36,236 bases of DNA. Source: Lachnospiraceae bacterium (GTDB lineage: Bacteria > Bacillota > Clostridia > Lachnospirales > Lachnospiraceae). The notes beneath the pieces were generated by a model, which saw nothing but the letters and a program-made list of their open reading frames with translations, did not search any database and was not told the origin of the DNA. The translations under genes and the position numbers were made by a program. The DNA is taken from positions 1 through 36,236 of the forward strand of contig JAGPFR010000024.1 in assembly GCA_018056425.1 (NCBI GenBank), given 5' to 3'. Shown here one piece after another: positions 1-8,474 of this stretch (within the stretch, counting starts at the first letter, position 1; every line of letters starts with the position of its first letter).

Positions 1-2175
1 CGGATAGGTATAGAGGTTACGGCCATTCCCGCAGTTTTGACCGTGCTTGCTCTTTCTGCGCTTGTCCCGGTGTTTAAGAGATCGGGATGGACCGTAAGAC
101 TTATCATCGTCGGGATCTTTATCGCACTTTCGGTAGCAGGCGTATTCCTTTTCAGGAATGATACGATAAGAGAATTTCTGTACGGATACAGGGAGTATAT
201 TTATCTGCCCCCGGTAGCGCTCGGAGCAGTTGCGATAGGGGAAGTTCTTGTTTATATCAGGGTTTTCAGGATCCCCGTTTCGATCCTTCTTATCGCATAT
301 ATGATATTTGCTGCAGTTAAGAACATTCCCGCAAACAAACCGATGATACTTTGTGCGGCATCGATGATCGTCATCACGATCATTGAAGAGATGCAAAGGT
401 CTTGGAAGAAGGCAGGGGATACCGATAACAAAAAGCATCTCGTAAATGTTTTCTTTTTCGTAATGGTGAGTTTAAGCCTGATGATCAGCTGTCCCGCGCC
501 CGAAGATCCTTATGACTGGCAGTTTGTCAAAAATATCGCCAACGCGGCATATGAGCTTTTCATGGACATCCAGAGAAAGCTGACTCCGGAAGGCATTTAT
601 GATCCCGCGAATGCTTCGATCGGCTTTTCGGGAAGAGGAGAGATCCTCGGAAGCCTTGCCCATCAGCAGGATGAAGTACTTGAATTAAACGAACTTTCGA
701 CGGGTGTAAAGTATCTTAAACTGTCCGGAAAAACTTTCGATACATTTGACGGAAGGTCGTGGCAATCGACCGATCCTTCCGGGGGAGATGATGTGCTGAC
801 CGATACGATTGCCTTCCTTGCCTCGGTTTCGGAATATGCGGAAGAACCGGGTGACTATGCAAGAAGGTCATCGCTTAAGATAGATTATCTGGTGCTTGAG
901 TCGGAGTATGTTTTTGCACCGCTCAAATCATTCGTGGATCCTTCGGGATTTGAGGCAGGTCCCGTGGACTTTACCAGCGGAGATATGAAGTGGACGGGTG
1001 ATAAACCGGAAGAATACTATGTGTCGTTCTACAGGATCAACGATGGAAATCCCATGTTTATGGAATTTCTGAAAGGTGTTACCGTTCCTTCCGAGGAAAG
1101 CTATAACCTGCAGCTTGAATCGCAGTATGAACCTGTGGAGAATGCTCCGACCTATGAGGATTATCTGGCATATCTGTCCCATGTAAAAGAATACTATCTG
1201 CAGGCTCCCGTTTTATCGGATGAACTGCGCGCGTACATGGATGAAGTGTATGAAGGCTGTGAAGATGATATAGATAAAGCCGAGAGACTATGTGCTTTTT
1301 TGAAGAGCTTTGAATATACCAATAATCCCGGTGAACTTCCTGAATATGTAACGGATCCTTCATCGCTTCTGGACTATTTTATCCTTGAATCAAGGCGCGG
1401 GTATTGCACGCATTTTGCGACGGCATTCGTACTCCTTGCAAGAGCAGAGGGTATTCCGGCAAGATTTGTCCAGGGTTATTACGTGCCTACGGGCGGTGCA
1501 CAGAACGTTACCGTTTATACTTCGATGGCGCATGCATGGCCCGAAATCTACGTTGACGGTGCGGGATGGATAGCGTTTGAACCAACGCCCGGTTACTCTG
1601 CGGGATCTTACTGGTATACGAATGAGCAGGCGGAGGAAGCGTACGGAAATATCGGTGCAGGGTATGTCGGATATCAGGTACCGGAAGAGCCGGAAAACTC
1701 TGAAGAAATCCTGTCTGAGGAAGAAGAGACCGAGAAGACTCATATCCCCTGGTATGTGATCGTAATACCTGCCGCATCGGGACTTTTGTTTGTTGCTTTG
1801 TTTATTCTTGCAGGTAACGTACTCGTTTCGTTTTCTTTTGCCCGGAAGGGCGATGAGGAGAAATATAAAGTGCTTTGCAGGCAGATATTCGGCCTGCTCG
1901 GAATTCTCGGAATGGGTACACATGCCGGAGAGACGCTTCGCGAATACGGGGAGAGAATCTCTGCCGATGCGGGTGATGAGATCAGTGCCTTTATCGGTAA
2001 TCTGACCATGTACCTGTATGCGGGAGGAGATGACCATAAAGCATACGAAAAACAGGCCCTCGACTACCGCAATGCACTTCTGAAGCGCATCCGCAGGGAA
2101 AGACCCGCAAAATTCCTGATCTATTATCTCGGTTTCCAAAAGGTCAAAAACGGAAAGACTGTTGATAATGCATGA
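1..2175 (+). CDS. Membrane-anchored transglutaminase-like protein (5' end cut by window edge)
   Basis: The frame is open from base 1, so the true start lies upstream; 724 codons are visible. About six hydrophobic segments (roughly residues 10-165) lead into a large extracytoplasmic region with a transglutaminase core: Cys469 in GYCTHFA, His511 in MAHAWPEIY and Glu527 in WIAFEPTPG, where many relatives have Asp. A further membrane segment (about 585-612) precedes a cytoplasmic tail resembling the DUF4129-type C-terminus. This is the TgpA/DUF3488 arrangement, usually found beside a MoxR ATPase and a DUF58 protein, which would lie upstream here (inference). It probably acts on cell-surface proteins or peptides, as cross-linker or protease; the substrate is unknown. 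The family call is firm, the reaction is not. Confidence 0.85.
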   Translation, partial: RIGIEVTAIPAVLTVLALSALVPVFKRSGWTVRLIIVGIFIALSVAGVFLFRNDTIREFLYGYREYIYLPPVALGAVAIGEVLVYIRVFRIPVSILLIAYMIFAAVKNIPANKPMILCAASMIVITIIEEMQRSWKKAGDTDNKKHLVNVFFFVMVSLSLMISCPAPEDPYDWQFVKNIANAAYELFMDIQRKLTPEGIYDPANASIGFSGRGEILGSLAHQQDEVLELNELSTGVKYLKLSGKTFDTFDGRSWQSTDPSGGDDVLTDTIAFLASVSEYAEEPGDYARRSSLKIDYLVLESEYVFAPLKSFVDPSGFEAGPVDFTSGDMKWTGDKPEEYYVSFYRINDGNPMFMEFLKGVTVPSEESYNLQLESQYEPVENAPTYEDYLAYLSHVKEYYLQAPVLSDELRAYMDEVYEGCEDDIDKAERLCAFLKSFEYTNNPGELPEYVTDPSSLLDYFILESRRGYCTHFATAFVLLARAEGIPARFVQGYYVPTGGAQNVTVYTSMAHAWPEIYVDGAGWIAFEPTPGYSAGSYWYTNEQAEEAYGNIGAGYVGYQVPEEPENSEEILSEEEETEKTHIPWYVIVIPAASGLLFVALFILAGNVLVSFSFARKGDEEKYKVLCRQIFGLLGILGMGTHAGETLREYGERISADAGDEISAFIGNLTMYLYAGGDDHKAYEKQALDYRNALLKRIRRERPAKFLIYYLGFQKVKNGKTVDNA

Positions 2176-2189
2176 ATTGATGATAAAAT
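2162..2189 (+). promoter_or_regulatory. Predicted sigma-A-type promoter for the DHH gene
   Basis: TTGATA (2162-2167), 16-bp spacer, TAAAAT (2184-2189), overlapping the end of the transglutaminase gene and 50 bp before the next start. Each box matches the consensus at five of six positions. Prediction by eye only. Confidence 0.4.
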
Positions 2190-2240
2190 ATAAAGGTAGT
2201 TGATCTTCACTAAAAATCGAATTCAAGGAAGGTAATCCCA

Positions 2241-3164
2241 ATGAGCAGAAGACTTATCACAAGAAGCGATTTTGACGGTTTGGTATGCGCAATGCTTTTG
2301 AAGGAAATGGATATGATCGATGAGATCAAATTCGTTCACCCCAAGGATGTACAGGACGGAAAGGTTGATATTACAGGTGATGATATCACCACGAACCTTC
2401 CTTTTGACCCCAGAGTAAAGCTCGCATTTGACCACCATGAGAGTGAGCTCCTCAGAGTTAAATCCGATGAGCTTAAGCAGAAGTTCATCATCGAAGGCGA
2501 AGCTAAATCTGCTGCAAGGGTTGTATATAACTATTACGGCGGAGCCAAGACTTTCACCAGAGTATCCGAAGAGATCATGACCGCAGTCGACAAGGGCGAC
2601 AGCGCGGATTTCACCGCTGACGAGATCCTTAATCCCAAGGGATGGGTTCTTCTTAACTTCCTGATGGACGCACGTACCGGCCTCGGAAGATTCCACGATT
2701 TCAGAGTATCCAATTACGATCTTATGATGGAGCTCATCACCTACTGTGTTGACCATCCCATCGACAAGATCCTTGAACTTCCCGATGTAAAAGAAAGAGT
2801 AGATCTTTACTTTGAGCAGCAGGAGCTCTTCAAGGCTCAGCTGGACAGGATCGCCAAGGTTGACGGCAAGGTCGTTATCATCGATCTTCGAAACGAAGAG
2901 ACCATTTATGCGGGCAACCGTTTCATGATCTATGCTATGCATCCCGAAGTTGAAGTATCCGTTCATGTAGCATGGGGCTTCAAGAAGCAGAACACCGCAG
3001 TCATGATCGGAAGAAGCATCATCAACAAGGCTTCAAACGTTAACATCGGAAATCTCTGCCTTGAGTACGGCGGAGGCGGACATGCTGCAGCAGGAACCTG
3101 CCAGCTTGCAAATGACGAGGTTGATGCCAAGCTTCCTGATATCATCAAGGCACTTCAGGGCTGA
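2241..3164 (+). CDS. DHH/DHHA1-family phosphoesterase
   Basis: 307 aa. The N-terminal metal motif is RSDFDG (Asp10, Asp12), followed by the DHH signature FDHHESE (Asp64-His65-His66) and a C-terminal DHHA1 glycine motif GGGGHAAAG near residue 280. These are hallmarks of the manganese-dependent DHH superfamily, which includes NrnA-type oligoribonuclease/pAp phosphatases, cyclic-dinucleotide phosphodiesterases and exopolyphosphatases. There is no PAS or GGDEF part, so it is not GdpP. The ATG is preceded by AAGGAAGG at good spacing. It has its own predicted promoter and terminator and looks monocistronic. The exact substrate (nanoRNA, pAp or polyphosphate) cannot be told from sequence. Confidence 0.85.
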   Translation: MSRRLITRSDFDGLVCAMLLKEMDMIDEIKFVHPKDVQDGKVDITGDDITTNLPFDPRVKLAFDHHESELLRVKSDELKQKFIIEGEAKSAARVVYNYYGGAKTFTRVSEEIMTAVDKGDSADFTADEILNPKGWVLLNFLMDARTGLGRFHDFRVSNYDLMMELITYCVDHPIDKILELPDVKERVDLYFEQQELFKAQLDRIAKVDGKVVIIDLRNEETIYAGNRFMIYAMHPEVEVSVHVAWGFKKQNTAVMIGRSIINKASNVNIGNLCLEYGGGGHAAAGTCQLANDEVDAKLPDIIKALQG

Positions 3165-3190
3165 TAAAAGCTAATATCGAAATCACAAAA

Positions 3191-3220
3191 TGTCCCGGAG
3201 CTTACGGCTGCGGGACATTT
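3191..3220 (+). terminator. Intrinsic terminator after the DHH gene
   Basis: Stem TGTCCCG (3191-3197) with CGGGACA (3211-3217), followed by a short T run. It lies 27 bp after the stop codon. Confidence 0.6.
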
Positions 3221-3263
3221 CTGTATATTAACCGGTACCGTATTTAGGCATGGAGAAAAGAGT

Positions 3264-4109
3264 ATGAGGAAAATAATACTTTGTGTATGCACGTTTGTTT
3301 TGCTTCTGGGCCTTGCGGGATGCGGAAGGATCAAAACCGCATCGGAGCTTCTCAAGGAGGCAAAGAGACTTCACGGTGACTGCGAACTTGTCTCCCAGGA
3401 AGAAACCGAAGAGCATACGGTCATTATCGTCCGCGATGAGCTTCAGGGATTTGAATACCGTATGGTCAGTGGAATGAATGATATTAATATCGACGGATCC
3501 TATTTCGGAAGCGTTCAGAATACATATGACGGTTTTGATGAAGCTCTCGGAGAATTTGTTAAGGACAGCATAAGGGCCGAGGTTGATGAGTATATCTCTT
3601 CAACCGGCGCGGTGGTGGAAGACACCCGGTCTTCTTTTTTCACAGTCCGATCCAATGATGAGAAGGAAGCGATAGAAGCTGCTCTTAAATGTGCGGAAAT
3701 CATTCAGGAATACAATCTGGATCACAGAATGGACGGATGGACTATCACGGCTTACGCCAATGAAAAAGAAGACTATCTGTACGATGTCAGATACGGAAGT
3801 GTTGAACTTCCCAACATCTCCTGGAGAACGGTAGAGCAGGAGACCATAGAATACTATATGGAAATGGCCGAGATGCAGCTTAAGACGGAGGTTTCTTTTG
3901 ACAGGAAGGTCGAAGGTACTTTCTCCGATACCGGCGCCGATATAGAGCATGTCATAAATTCATATTACGACGATAAAGAGATTACGGATTCGTCTTCGCC
4001 CGTTGTTTTTTACTATTTCACCACAAAGGACGGAGATAAGTATTACATATGCGATTTCCTTTACGAAGCTGAAAATTACGATTACGAATGGTTTATCAGG
4101 AAGACATGA
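3264..4109 (+). CDS. Hypothetical lipoprotein coupled to GH43
   Basis: 281 aa. The N-terminus is a type II signal peptide: MRKIILC, a hydrophobic core, then lipobox LAGC with the lipid-modified Cys at residue 20. The mature part is acidic (many Glu, Asp and Tyr) with no recognised domain. GAGAAAAGAG precedes the ATG. Its stop codon overlaps the start of the GH43 gene as ATGA, implying translational coupling and a joint operon. A surface role linked to that glycosidase is possible but is inference from position only. Confidence 0.75.
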   Translation: MRKIILCVCTFVLLLGLAGCGRIKTASELLKEAKRLHGDCELVSQEETEEHTVIIVRDELQGFEYRMVSGMNDINIDGSYFGSVQNTYDGFDEALGEFVKDSIRAEVDEYISSTGAVVEDTRSSFFTVRSNDEKEAIEAALKCAEIIQEYNLDHRMDGWTITAYANEKEDYLYDVRYGSVELPNISWRTVEQETIEYYMEMAEMQLKTEVSFDRKVEGTFSDTGADIEHVINSYYDDKEITDSSSPVVFYYFTTKDGDKYYICDFLYEAENYDYEWFIRKT

Positions 4110-5683
4110 AAACAACAAACCCTATTACCAAGGCTGATTATCCCGATCCGGATGTAATAAATGCGGGCGGAGTATTTTACATGATAAGTACGACGATGCA
4201 TTTTCATCCCGGAGGAGAGATTCTGCGTTCATATGATCTGATCAATTGGGAGCATTGCAGCTATGTCTTTGACAGGCTGGACAGCACGGACCCGCAGCGC
4301 CTTAAAGACGGAGAGCACATTTACGGCAAAGGAATGTGGGCCGCGAGCCTCAGGTATCATGAAGGAATGTTCTATGTTGTATTTGTCTGCAACGATACGC
4401 ATAAAACATATCTCTACAGGGCAAAAGATATTGCAGGTCCTTGGACCAAATCGGAGATTGAAGGCTTCTATCATGACTGTTCGCTCCTGTTTGATGAGGG
4501 AAGGGTATTTCTCGTATACGGAAATACCGATATTTATCTGACAGAGCTCGATGACAAACTTACCGGTCCCAAAGAAGGCGGCCTTCACAGGCTCATCGTA
4601 AGTGATAAGGGCAATCCCAACCTGGGTTATGAAGGTTCGCATATCTACAGGATCTTCGGACGTTACTTTCTTTTCCTGATCCACTCAAGGCGCGATGCAT
4701 GGAGGCGCGTCCAGGCATGCTTTTCCGCGGATTCGCTTGAGGGTGAGTTTACGGGCGGCGATGTTTTGGACGATGACCTGGGCTTCAGAAATTCCGGAAT
4801 CGCACAGGGCGGGATCGTGGAAGGCCCGGAAGGCGTCTGGCATTCAATAATGTTTCAGGACAGCGGTGCCGTCGGAAGACTTCCCGTTCTCGTACCCGTA
4901 TCCTGGGAAAAGAATACCGAAGGTAAGCCCTATCCGGTATTTGGAAATGCAGGTAAAGCATCGCGTGATGTTAAGACAACGGATCTTAATCCCGGATATG
5001 AGTATGCTCCTCTTACGGGAAGCGATGATTTTGATTATGATCCTTCGGAGAAATTCGAGGAGGATAAAGAGCATTACGGAAGCTTCGGTTTTAAGAGTTT
5101 CTGGCAGTTTAATCACGAGCCCGATCTGAATCTTGTGGGGATCGACAGTTTAGAAAAGAAACTTTGGATCAAAACAGACAAGACCGCAGAGAATATTTTC
5201 CATGCCGCAAATACTCTTACTCAGAGGATGACATTTCCCACGTGCAGCGCAGAAGTTACGATAGATGGCTCGATGTTGAATGACGGGGATTACGCAGGGC
5301 TTTGTGCATTTCAGGGTGATTACATGATGATCGGTATCCGTAAAGAAGACGGAAAGCTGTATGCGGAAAGTGCATCATATACGAATGAGTCGGGTGATAT
5401 CTGGAAGCTCGGCGAAGGTCCCGAGAAAACTATCAGAAGACAGGAGCTGAAGGAATGTACTTTGAGAGTACACCTTGCTGCTGTGTTTAATGATGAACAG
5501 GGTGACAGGGATATCGCTTATGCCGGCATATATGACAAAGGTATGCTGAGACTCTTTCCCGGAGAGCATCCTTTACATTTCAGACTGGATCATTTCACGG
5601 GATGCAGATTCGGATTATTTTATTTTTCTAAAAAAACACCCGGAGGTATGGCATTTTTCTCCAAATATGCTAAAATGCTCTAA
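4106..5683 (+). CDS. Glycoside hydrolase family 43 (beta-xylosidase / alpha-L-arabinofuranosidase type)
   Basis: 525 aa from the ATG at 4106. An in-frame upstream start at 4088 is less likely, because AGGA lies just ahead of 4106 and that ATG forms an ATGA overlap with the preceding stop. The five-bladed propeller motifs are present: DYPDPDVI with base Asp14, YHDCSLLFD with modulator Asp124 and YEGSHIYR with acid Glu176. After about residue 310 comes a beta-sandwich domain like the GH43 C2 module (FWQFNHEPD and following). There is no signal peptide, so it should act in the cytoplasm on imported xylo- or arabino-oligosaccharides. The domain layout suggests subfamily 12-like enzymes; the specificity is uncertain. 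Confidence 0.85.
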   Translation: MKTTNPITKADYPDPDVINAGGVFYMISTTMHFHPGGEILRSYDLINWEHCSYVFDRLDSTDPQRLKDGEHIYGKGMWAASLRYHEGMFYVVFVCNDTHKTYLYRAKDIAGPWTKSEIEGFYHDCSLLFDEGRVFLVYGNTDIYLTELDDKLTGPKEGGLHRLIVSDKGNPNLGYEGSHIYRIFGRYFLFLIHSRRDAWRRVQACFSADSLEGEFTGGDVLDDDLGFRNSGIAQGGIVEGPEGVWHSIMFQDSGAVGRLPVLVPVSWEKNTEGKPYPVFGNAGKASRDVKTTDLNPGYEYAPLTGSDDFDYDPSEKFEEDKEHYGSFGFKSFWQFNHEPDLNLVGIDSLEKKLWIKTDKTAENIFHAANTLTQRMTFPTCSAEVTIDGSMLNDGDYAGLCAFQGDYMMIGIRKEDGKLYAESASYTNESGDIWKLGEGPEKTIRRQELKECTLRVHLAAVFNDEQGDRDIAYAGIYDKGMLRLFPGEHPLHFRLDHFTGCRFGLFYFSKKTPGGMAFFSKYAKML

Positions 5684-5723
5684 GTGCAAATAATTATCTT
5701 AATTTTTGTTCGTTGGATTGGGA

Positions 5724-5760
5724 GATCGGATCAGGCTTATGCCCGGTCCGGTCTTTTTTT
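5724..5760 (+). terminator. Strong intrinsic terminator after GH43
   Basis: A 13-bp stem with one mismatch and two G-T pairs (5724-5736 with 5741-5753), loop TTAT, then seven T. It closes the lipoprotein-GH43 operon. Confidence 0.85.
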
Positions 5761-6083
5761 GTCCGAAGGGACATAAAATACGCCGGATAACGATTACTAT
5801 AAGAAAATCACAAAAATTGGGAATTTTTTGCTACAGATTGACCAAAATCATAGCGAAAAATGCTCTGCTCAGATACAGTGAAAAAGTGCATGAATCAAGG
5901 GTTTTGGCGGCTTTTTAAAAGTTTAGGAATGTTTAATAATGTTTTACAATTTATGGGTTGAAAAAGCCGTTATCATCTGATAAAAATGTAGGAAAGCATT
6001 TATAAAGAATCATTATTTGTGTTTTGGGGTGAAATTAGGGAAACATAGTACCAGAAAAAGTACGAAAGGAAAAATATAGTATT
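5761..6083 (+). promoter_or_regulatory. AT-rich intergenic region with predicted promoter of the TetR gene
   Basis: 323 bp with no supportable gene; short frames here lack ribosome sites. A candidate promoter is TTGAAA (5958-5963), 17-bp spacer, TAAAAA (5981-5986). GAAAGGA precedes the ATG at 6084. No clear dyad operator was found by eye, although TetR genes are commonly autoregulated. Confidence 0.35.
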
Positions 6084-6692
6084 ATGAGCACAGCTTCAGT
6101 GAGAGAAAAAATAATGAATGCGGCGCTCGATCTTTTTTCTCAGAAAGGATACGACGCCACCTCTGTAGATGAAATCGCTGAATCCATCGGCATGAAGGGA
6201 CCCAATATCTATAAGTATTTTAAAGGTAAAGAGGAAGTACTGAAAGAACTCAGTATCAAGATGGAAGAGGGATACAAGCAGAGAATGAAGATGAATCCCG
6301 ATGTGGGATTGAACATCTCAAGCCGTGATGAACTCAGAGAGTTCAGCATGAATCAGATCAGATTTACCATTGAGGACGATAAGATCAAGAAGCTCAGAAA
6401 GATGGGAACCATCGAGCAGTTCAGAAATCCTCATTTCAGCAGACAGACATCGGAGCATCAGTTTGATAATATGCAGAGACAGTTCACTGCGATTTTCAAG
6501 AACCTGATGGATAAGGGAGTTTTGGAAAACGATGATGCAGAGATGATGGCTATGGAGTATTACGCTCCGGTATCACTTCTTATCCAGCTTGCAGACAGAG
6601 AGCCCGACAGAAAAGACGAAGTTATGGGAAAGGTCGAGAAGTATATCGACTTCTTTCTGGACAGATATTTCAAAAAAGCTCAAACAGCATAA
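6084..6692 (+). CDS. TetR/AcrR-family transcriptional regulator
   Basis: 202 aa. The first 60 residues carry the TetR helix-turn-helix, including FSQKGYDATSVDEIAESIGM and the recognition part NIYKYFKGKEE. The rest is the helical ligand-binding and dimerisation domain, which gives no ligand clue. It is transcribed alone: a 400-bp upstream gap follows a terminator, and it has its own terminator. No adjacent efflux pump is divergently placed, so the target is unknown. The length is normal for the family. Confidence 0.9.
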   Translation: MSTASVREKIMNAALDLFSQKGYDATSVDEIAESIGMKGPNIYKYFKGKEEVLKELSIKMEEGYKQRMKMNPDVGLNISSRDELREFSMNQIRFTIEDDKIKKLRKMGTIEQFRNPHFSRQTSEHQFDNMQRQFTAIFKNLMDKGVLENDDAEMMAMEYYAPVSLLIQLADREPDRKDEVMGKVEKYIDFFLDRYFKKAQTA

Positions 6693-6710
6693 ATAAATCA
6701 GTGATAATTA

Positions 6711-6740
6711 ATCGCCGGCAATGCGCCGGCGATTTTTTTT
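6711..6740 (+). terminator. Intrinsic terminator after the TetR gene
   Basis: A perfect 9-bp stem ATCGCCGGC / GCCGGCGAT (6711-6719 and 6725-6733), 5-nt loop, eight T. Confidence 0.9.
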
Positions 6741-6843
6741 GTGCGAAGGTGGGGCGTCGCGGGGGCGTCGGAGATGCTCTGGGCTTCGGGGCATGGGGCT
6801 GGACCGGATTTTTGCACGGCTTTTTGCCTGGTTTTGACGCGCC

Positions 6844-7030
6844 GGCTAAAAAATCGGCAGAAAAAGGCATTTTATTAGCCCGAAAGCCGGGGAAAAAGGG
6901 CACTGCAGCCGAAAAAGGCTAATAAAATGGCCGGAATCCCGGATTTATTAGCCCGGGAGGCGGTAAAGAAGGGGTGTTACAGTGGAAACGGGCTAATATA
7001 TGGCCGAAAAGCCTGAAAATTTTAGCCCGT
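6844..7030 (+). repeat. Three tandem ~73-bp hairpin repeats, non-coding
   Basis: GGCTAA occurs at 6844, 6917 and 6991 and its inverse TTAGCC at 6875, 6948 and 7022, giving three units with a 73-74 bp period, each with arms 31 bp apart. In the middle unit GGCTAATAAA (6917-6926) pairs perfectly with TTTATTAGCC (6944-6953) around an inner CCGG/CCGG stem. In the third unit ACGGGCTAA (6988-6996) pairs with TTAGCCCGT (7022-7030). The flank 6741-6843 is GC-rich and holds no gene that I can support. The array ends about 27 bp before the -35 box of the GntR operon. Confidence 0.7.
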
Positions 7031-7056
7031 CAGGTTTGAGTGTTGAGTGTCGAGTG

Positions 7057-7101
7057 TTGACAAAGATATATGCAATTGTATATATTGAGTATATACAATT
7101 G
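7057..7101 (+). promoter_or_regulatory. Promoter and perfect-dyad operator of the GntR/ABC operon
   Basis: The -35 is a consensus TTGACA (7057-7062), with a TATATA/TATATT -10 at 7079-7086. The -10 lies inside a perfect inverted repeat: CAATTGTATATA (7073-7084) and its complement (7090-7101), 5-bp spacer. A repressor bound there would cover the -10, as expected for autoregulation by the adjacent YtrA-type GntR protein (inference). Three GAGTGT-containing direct repeats lie just upstream (7038-7056). Confidence 0.75.
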
Positions 7102-7164
7102 ATGACCATTAAGGCGGGAAGGTTTAGCGCAGACCCAAACGCCGAGCGCGCAAAGGAAATCCAT

Positions 7165-7551
7165 ATGGACATTATCATCAGTAACTCCTCGGGAACGCCC
7201 ATTTACGAGCAGATCGAGGAACAGATCAAGAGCCTGATCATGACAGGCGAACTGGCGGCAGGGGACGCTCTTCCGTCTATGAGAATTCTCGCAAAAGATC
7301 TGAAGATTAGTGTTATCACAACCAAAAGAGCATTCGAAGATCTCGAGCGTGACGGCTACATTGAATCCGTGGTGGGAAAGGGAAGCTTTGTAAAAGGTAT
7401 CAATCCCGAACTCATGAAGGAGAATATGAAGTTTGTCATTGAACAGCATCTGGAGAAGGCCGCAGATAAGGCGGTCACGGGAAAGGTATCACTTGATGAA
7501 CTCAAAGAGATGCTGGAGATCATCTATGAGGAAAAAGCAAACAAGGATTGA
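7165..7551 (+). CDS. GntR-family repressor, YtrA subfamily
   Basis: 128 aa from the ATG at 7165, preceded by AAAGGA with 7-nt spacing. The longer frame from 7000 runs through the promoter and operator and is rejected. Residues 10-75 form the winged helix (PIYEQIEEQIKSLI, LPSMRILAKDL, TKRAFEDLERDGY, VVGKGSFV). The C-terminal tail of about 50 residues is short and helical, typical of YtrA-type members that lack a ligand-binding domain. It heads an operon with an ABC ATPase, two permeases and a CPBP protease, and probably represses its own promoter through the 7073-7101 dyad. Confidence 0.9.
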   Translation: MDIIISNSSGTPIYEQIEEQIKSLIMTGELAAGDALPSMRILAKDLKISVITTKRAFEDLERDGYIESVVGKGSFVKGINPELMKENMKFVIEQHLEKAADKAVTGKVSLDELKEMLEIIYEEKANKD

Positions 7552-7582
7552 AGCTTAAATTTTGTTTCTGAGGTGAATACTA

Positions 7583-8470
7583 ATGGACGAAGTTAAGAAT
7601 GTAATTGAACTTAAGAACGTTACCAAAGATTACGGTGATTTCAAACTTGATAATGTAAGCTTTGCCGTGCCTGAAGGAACAGTGTGCGGATTCATCGGTC
7701 AGAACGGTGCCGGCAAGACTACCACCATCAATCTGATCCTGGATGTGATCAGACGTGATTCCGGAGATATCACACTTTTTGGCGAACCGGTAAATAAGGA
7801 TACCGCATACTTACGCGAAGATATCGGTGTCGTATTCGATGAGATGGGCTTTCATGAGTTCATGACCGGCCGAGACATCAATATCATGATGAAGAATATC
7901 TATAAGAACTGGGACGAAGAGGTATTCTTCGAAAATCTGAAGAAGTTCTCGCTTCCCTCGAAAAAGAAATGCGGTGCATTTTCAAGAGGTATGAGAATGA
8001 AGCTGCAGATCGCAGTGGCTCTTTCACATAATGCGAAGCTCCTTATCATGGATGAGCCCACCAGCGGACTGGACCCCATCGTCAGAAATGAGATCATAGG
8101 TATCTTCAGGGAATTCGTGGTGGAAGAGAATCATACTATACTTCTGTCATCCCATATCACAAGTGACCTTGAGAAGATTGCGGATGAGGTTGTCTTTATC
8201 AACGCCGGAAAAATAGTGCTGGCAGGAAATAAAGACGAGATCATGGAAAAGCATGCGGTTCTGAAATGCAGAAAAGATGAAGCATCAAAGGTAAGTGAAT
8301 CTCTCGTCGTTTATTCCGAGATTGGAGATTACGGTGCGGAGATTCTCGTCAATGACAGGCACTCTGCGGAGAAACTCTATCCCGATATGGTCATTGAGAA
8401 TGCTGCACTTGAAGAAATCATGATCTACTACGTCAACAGGAACCGGTCTGCTTCAGGCACCGGGAGGTGA
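7583..8470 (+). CDS. ABC transporter ATPase (YtrB-like, ABC-2 export type)
   Basis: 295 aa. Walker A GQNGAGKT lies near residues 39-46, a degenerate signature FSRGMRMKL near 134-142, Walker B LLIMDEPTSGLDP with catalytic Glu, and H-loop LLSSHI. Having SRGM instead of LSGGQ is common in ATPases of ABC-2 type exporters. The gene starts 31 bp after the repressor behind GAGGTG and is followed 4 bp later by the first permease, so the set is one operon. It energises the two permeases. In related Firmicutes such operons respond to cell-wall-active compounds; the substrate here is not known. Confidence 0.9.
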   Translation: MDEVKNVIELKNVTKDYGDFKLDNVSFAVPEGTVCGFIGQNGAGKTTTINLILDVIRRDSGDITLFGEPVNKDTAYLREDIGVVFDEMGFHEFMTGRDINIMMKNIYKNWDEEVFFENLKKFSLPSKKKCGAFSRGMRMKLQIAVALSHNAKLLIMDEPTSGLDPIVRNEIIGIFREFVVEENHTILLSSHITSDLEKIADEVVFINAGKIVLAGNKDEIMEKHAVLKCRKDEASKVSESLVVYSEIGDYGAEILVNDRHSAEKLYPDMVIENAALEEIMIYYVNRNRSASGTGR

Positions 8471-8474
8471 GTAT

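Noticed and set aside
1390-2241. 283-codon minus-strand frame opposite the transglutaminase gene
   Set aside because: It is the antisense of a gene with clear catalytic motifs; its own translation shows no domain and has biased Arg/Ser content.
2223-2966. 247-codon minus-strand frame opposite the DHH gene
   Set aside because: Antisense shadow; no ribosome site and no recognisable family.
5706-5918. 70-codon frame after GH43
   Set aside because: Runs through the terminator hairpin, has no ribosome site and no protein-like pattern.
6701-6922. 73-codon frame in the GC-rich gap
   Set aside because: Starts before the terminator and crosses the hairpin repeats; no ribosome site.
7000-7164. N-terminal extension of the GntR protein
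   Set aside because: Would translate through the promoter and operator; the ATG at 7165 has a proper ribosome site.
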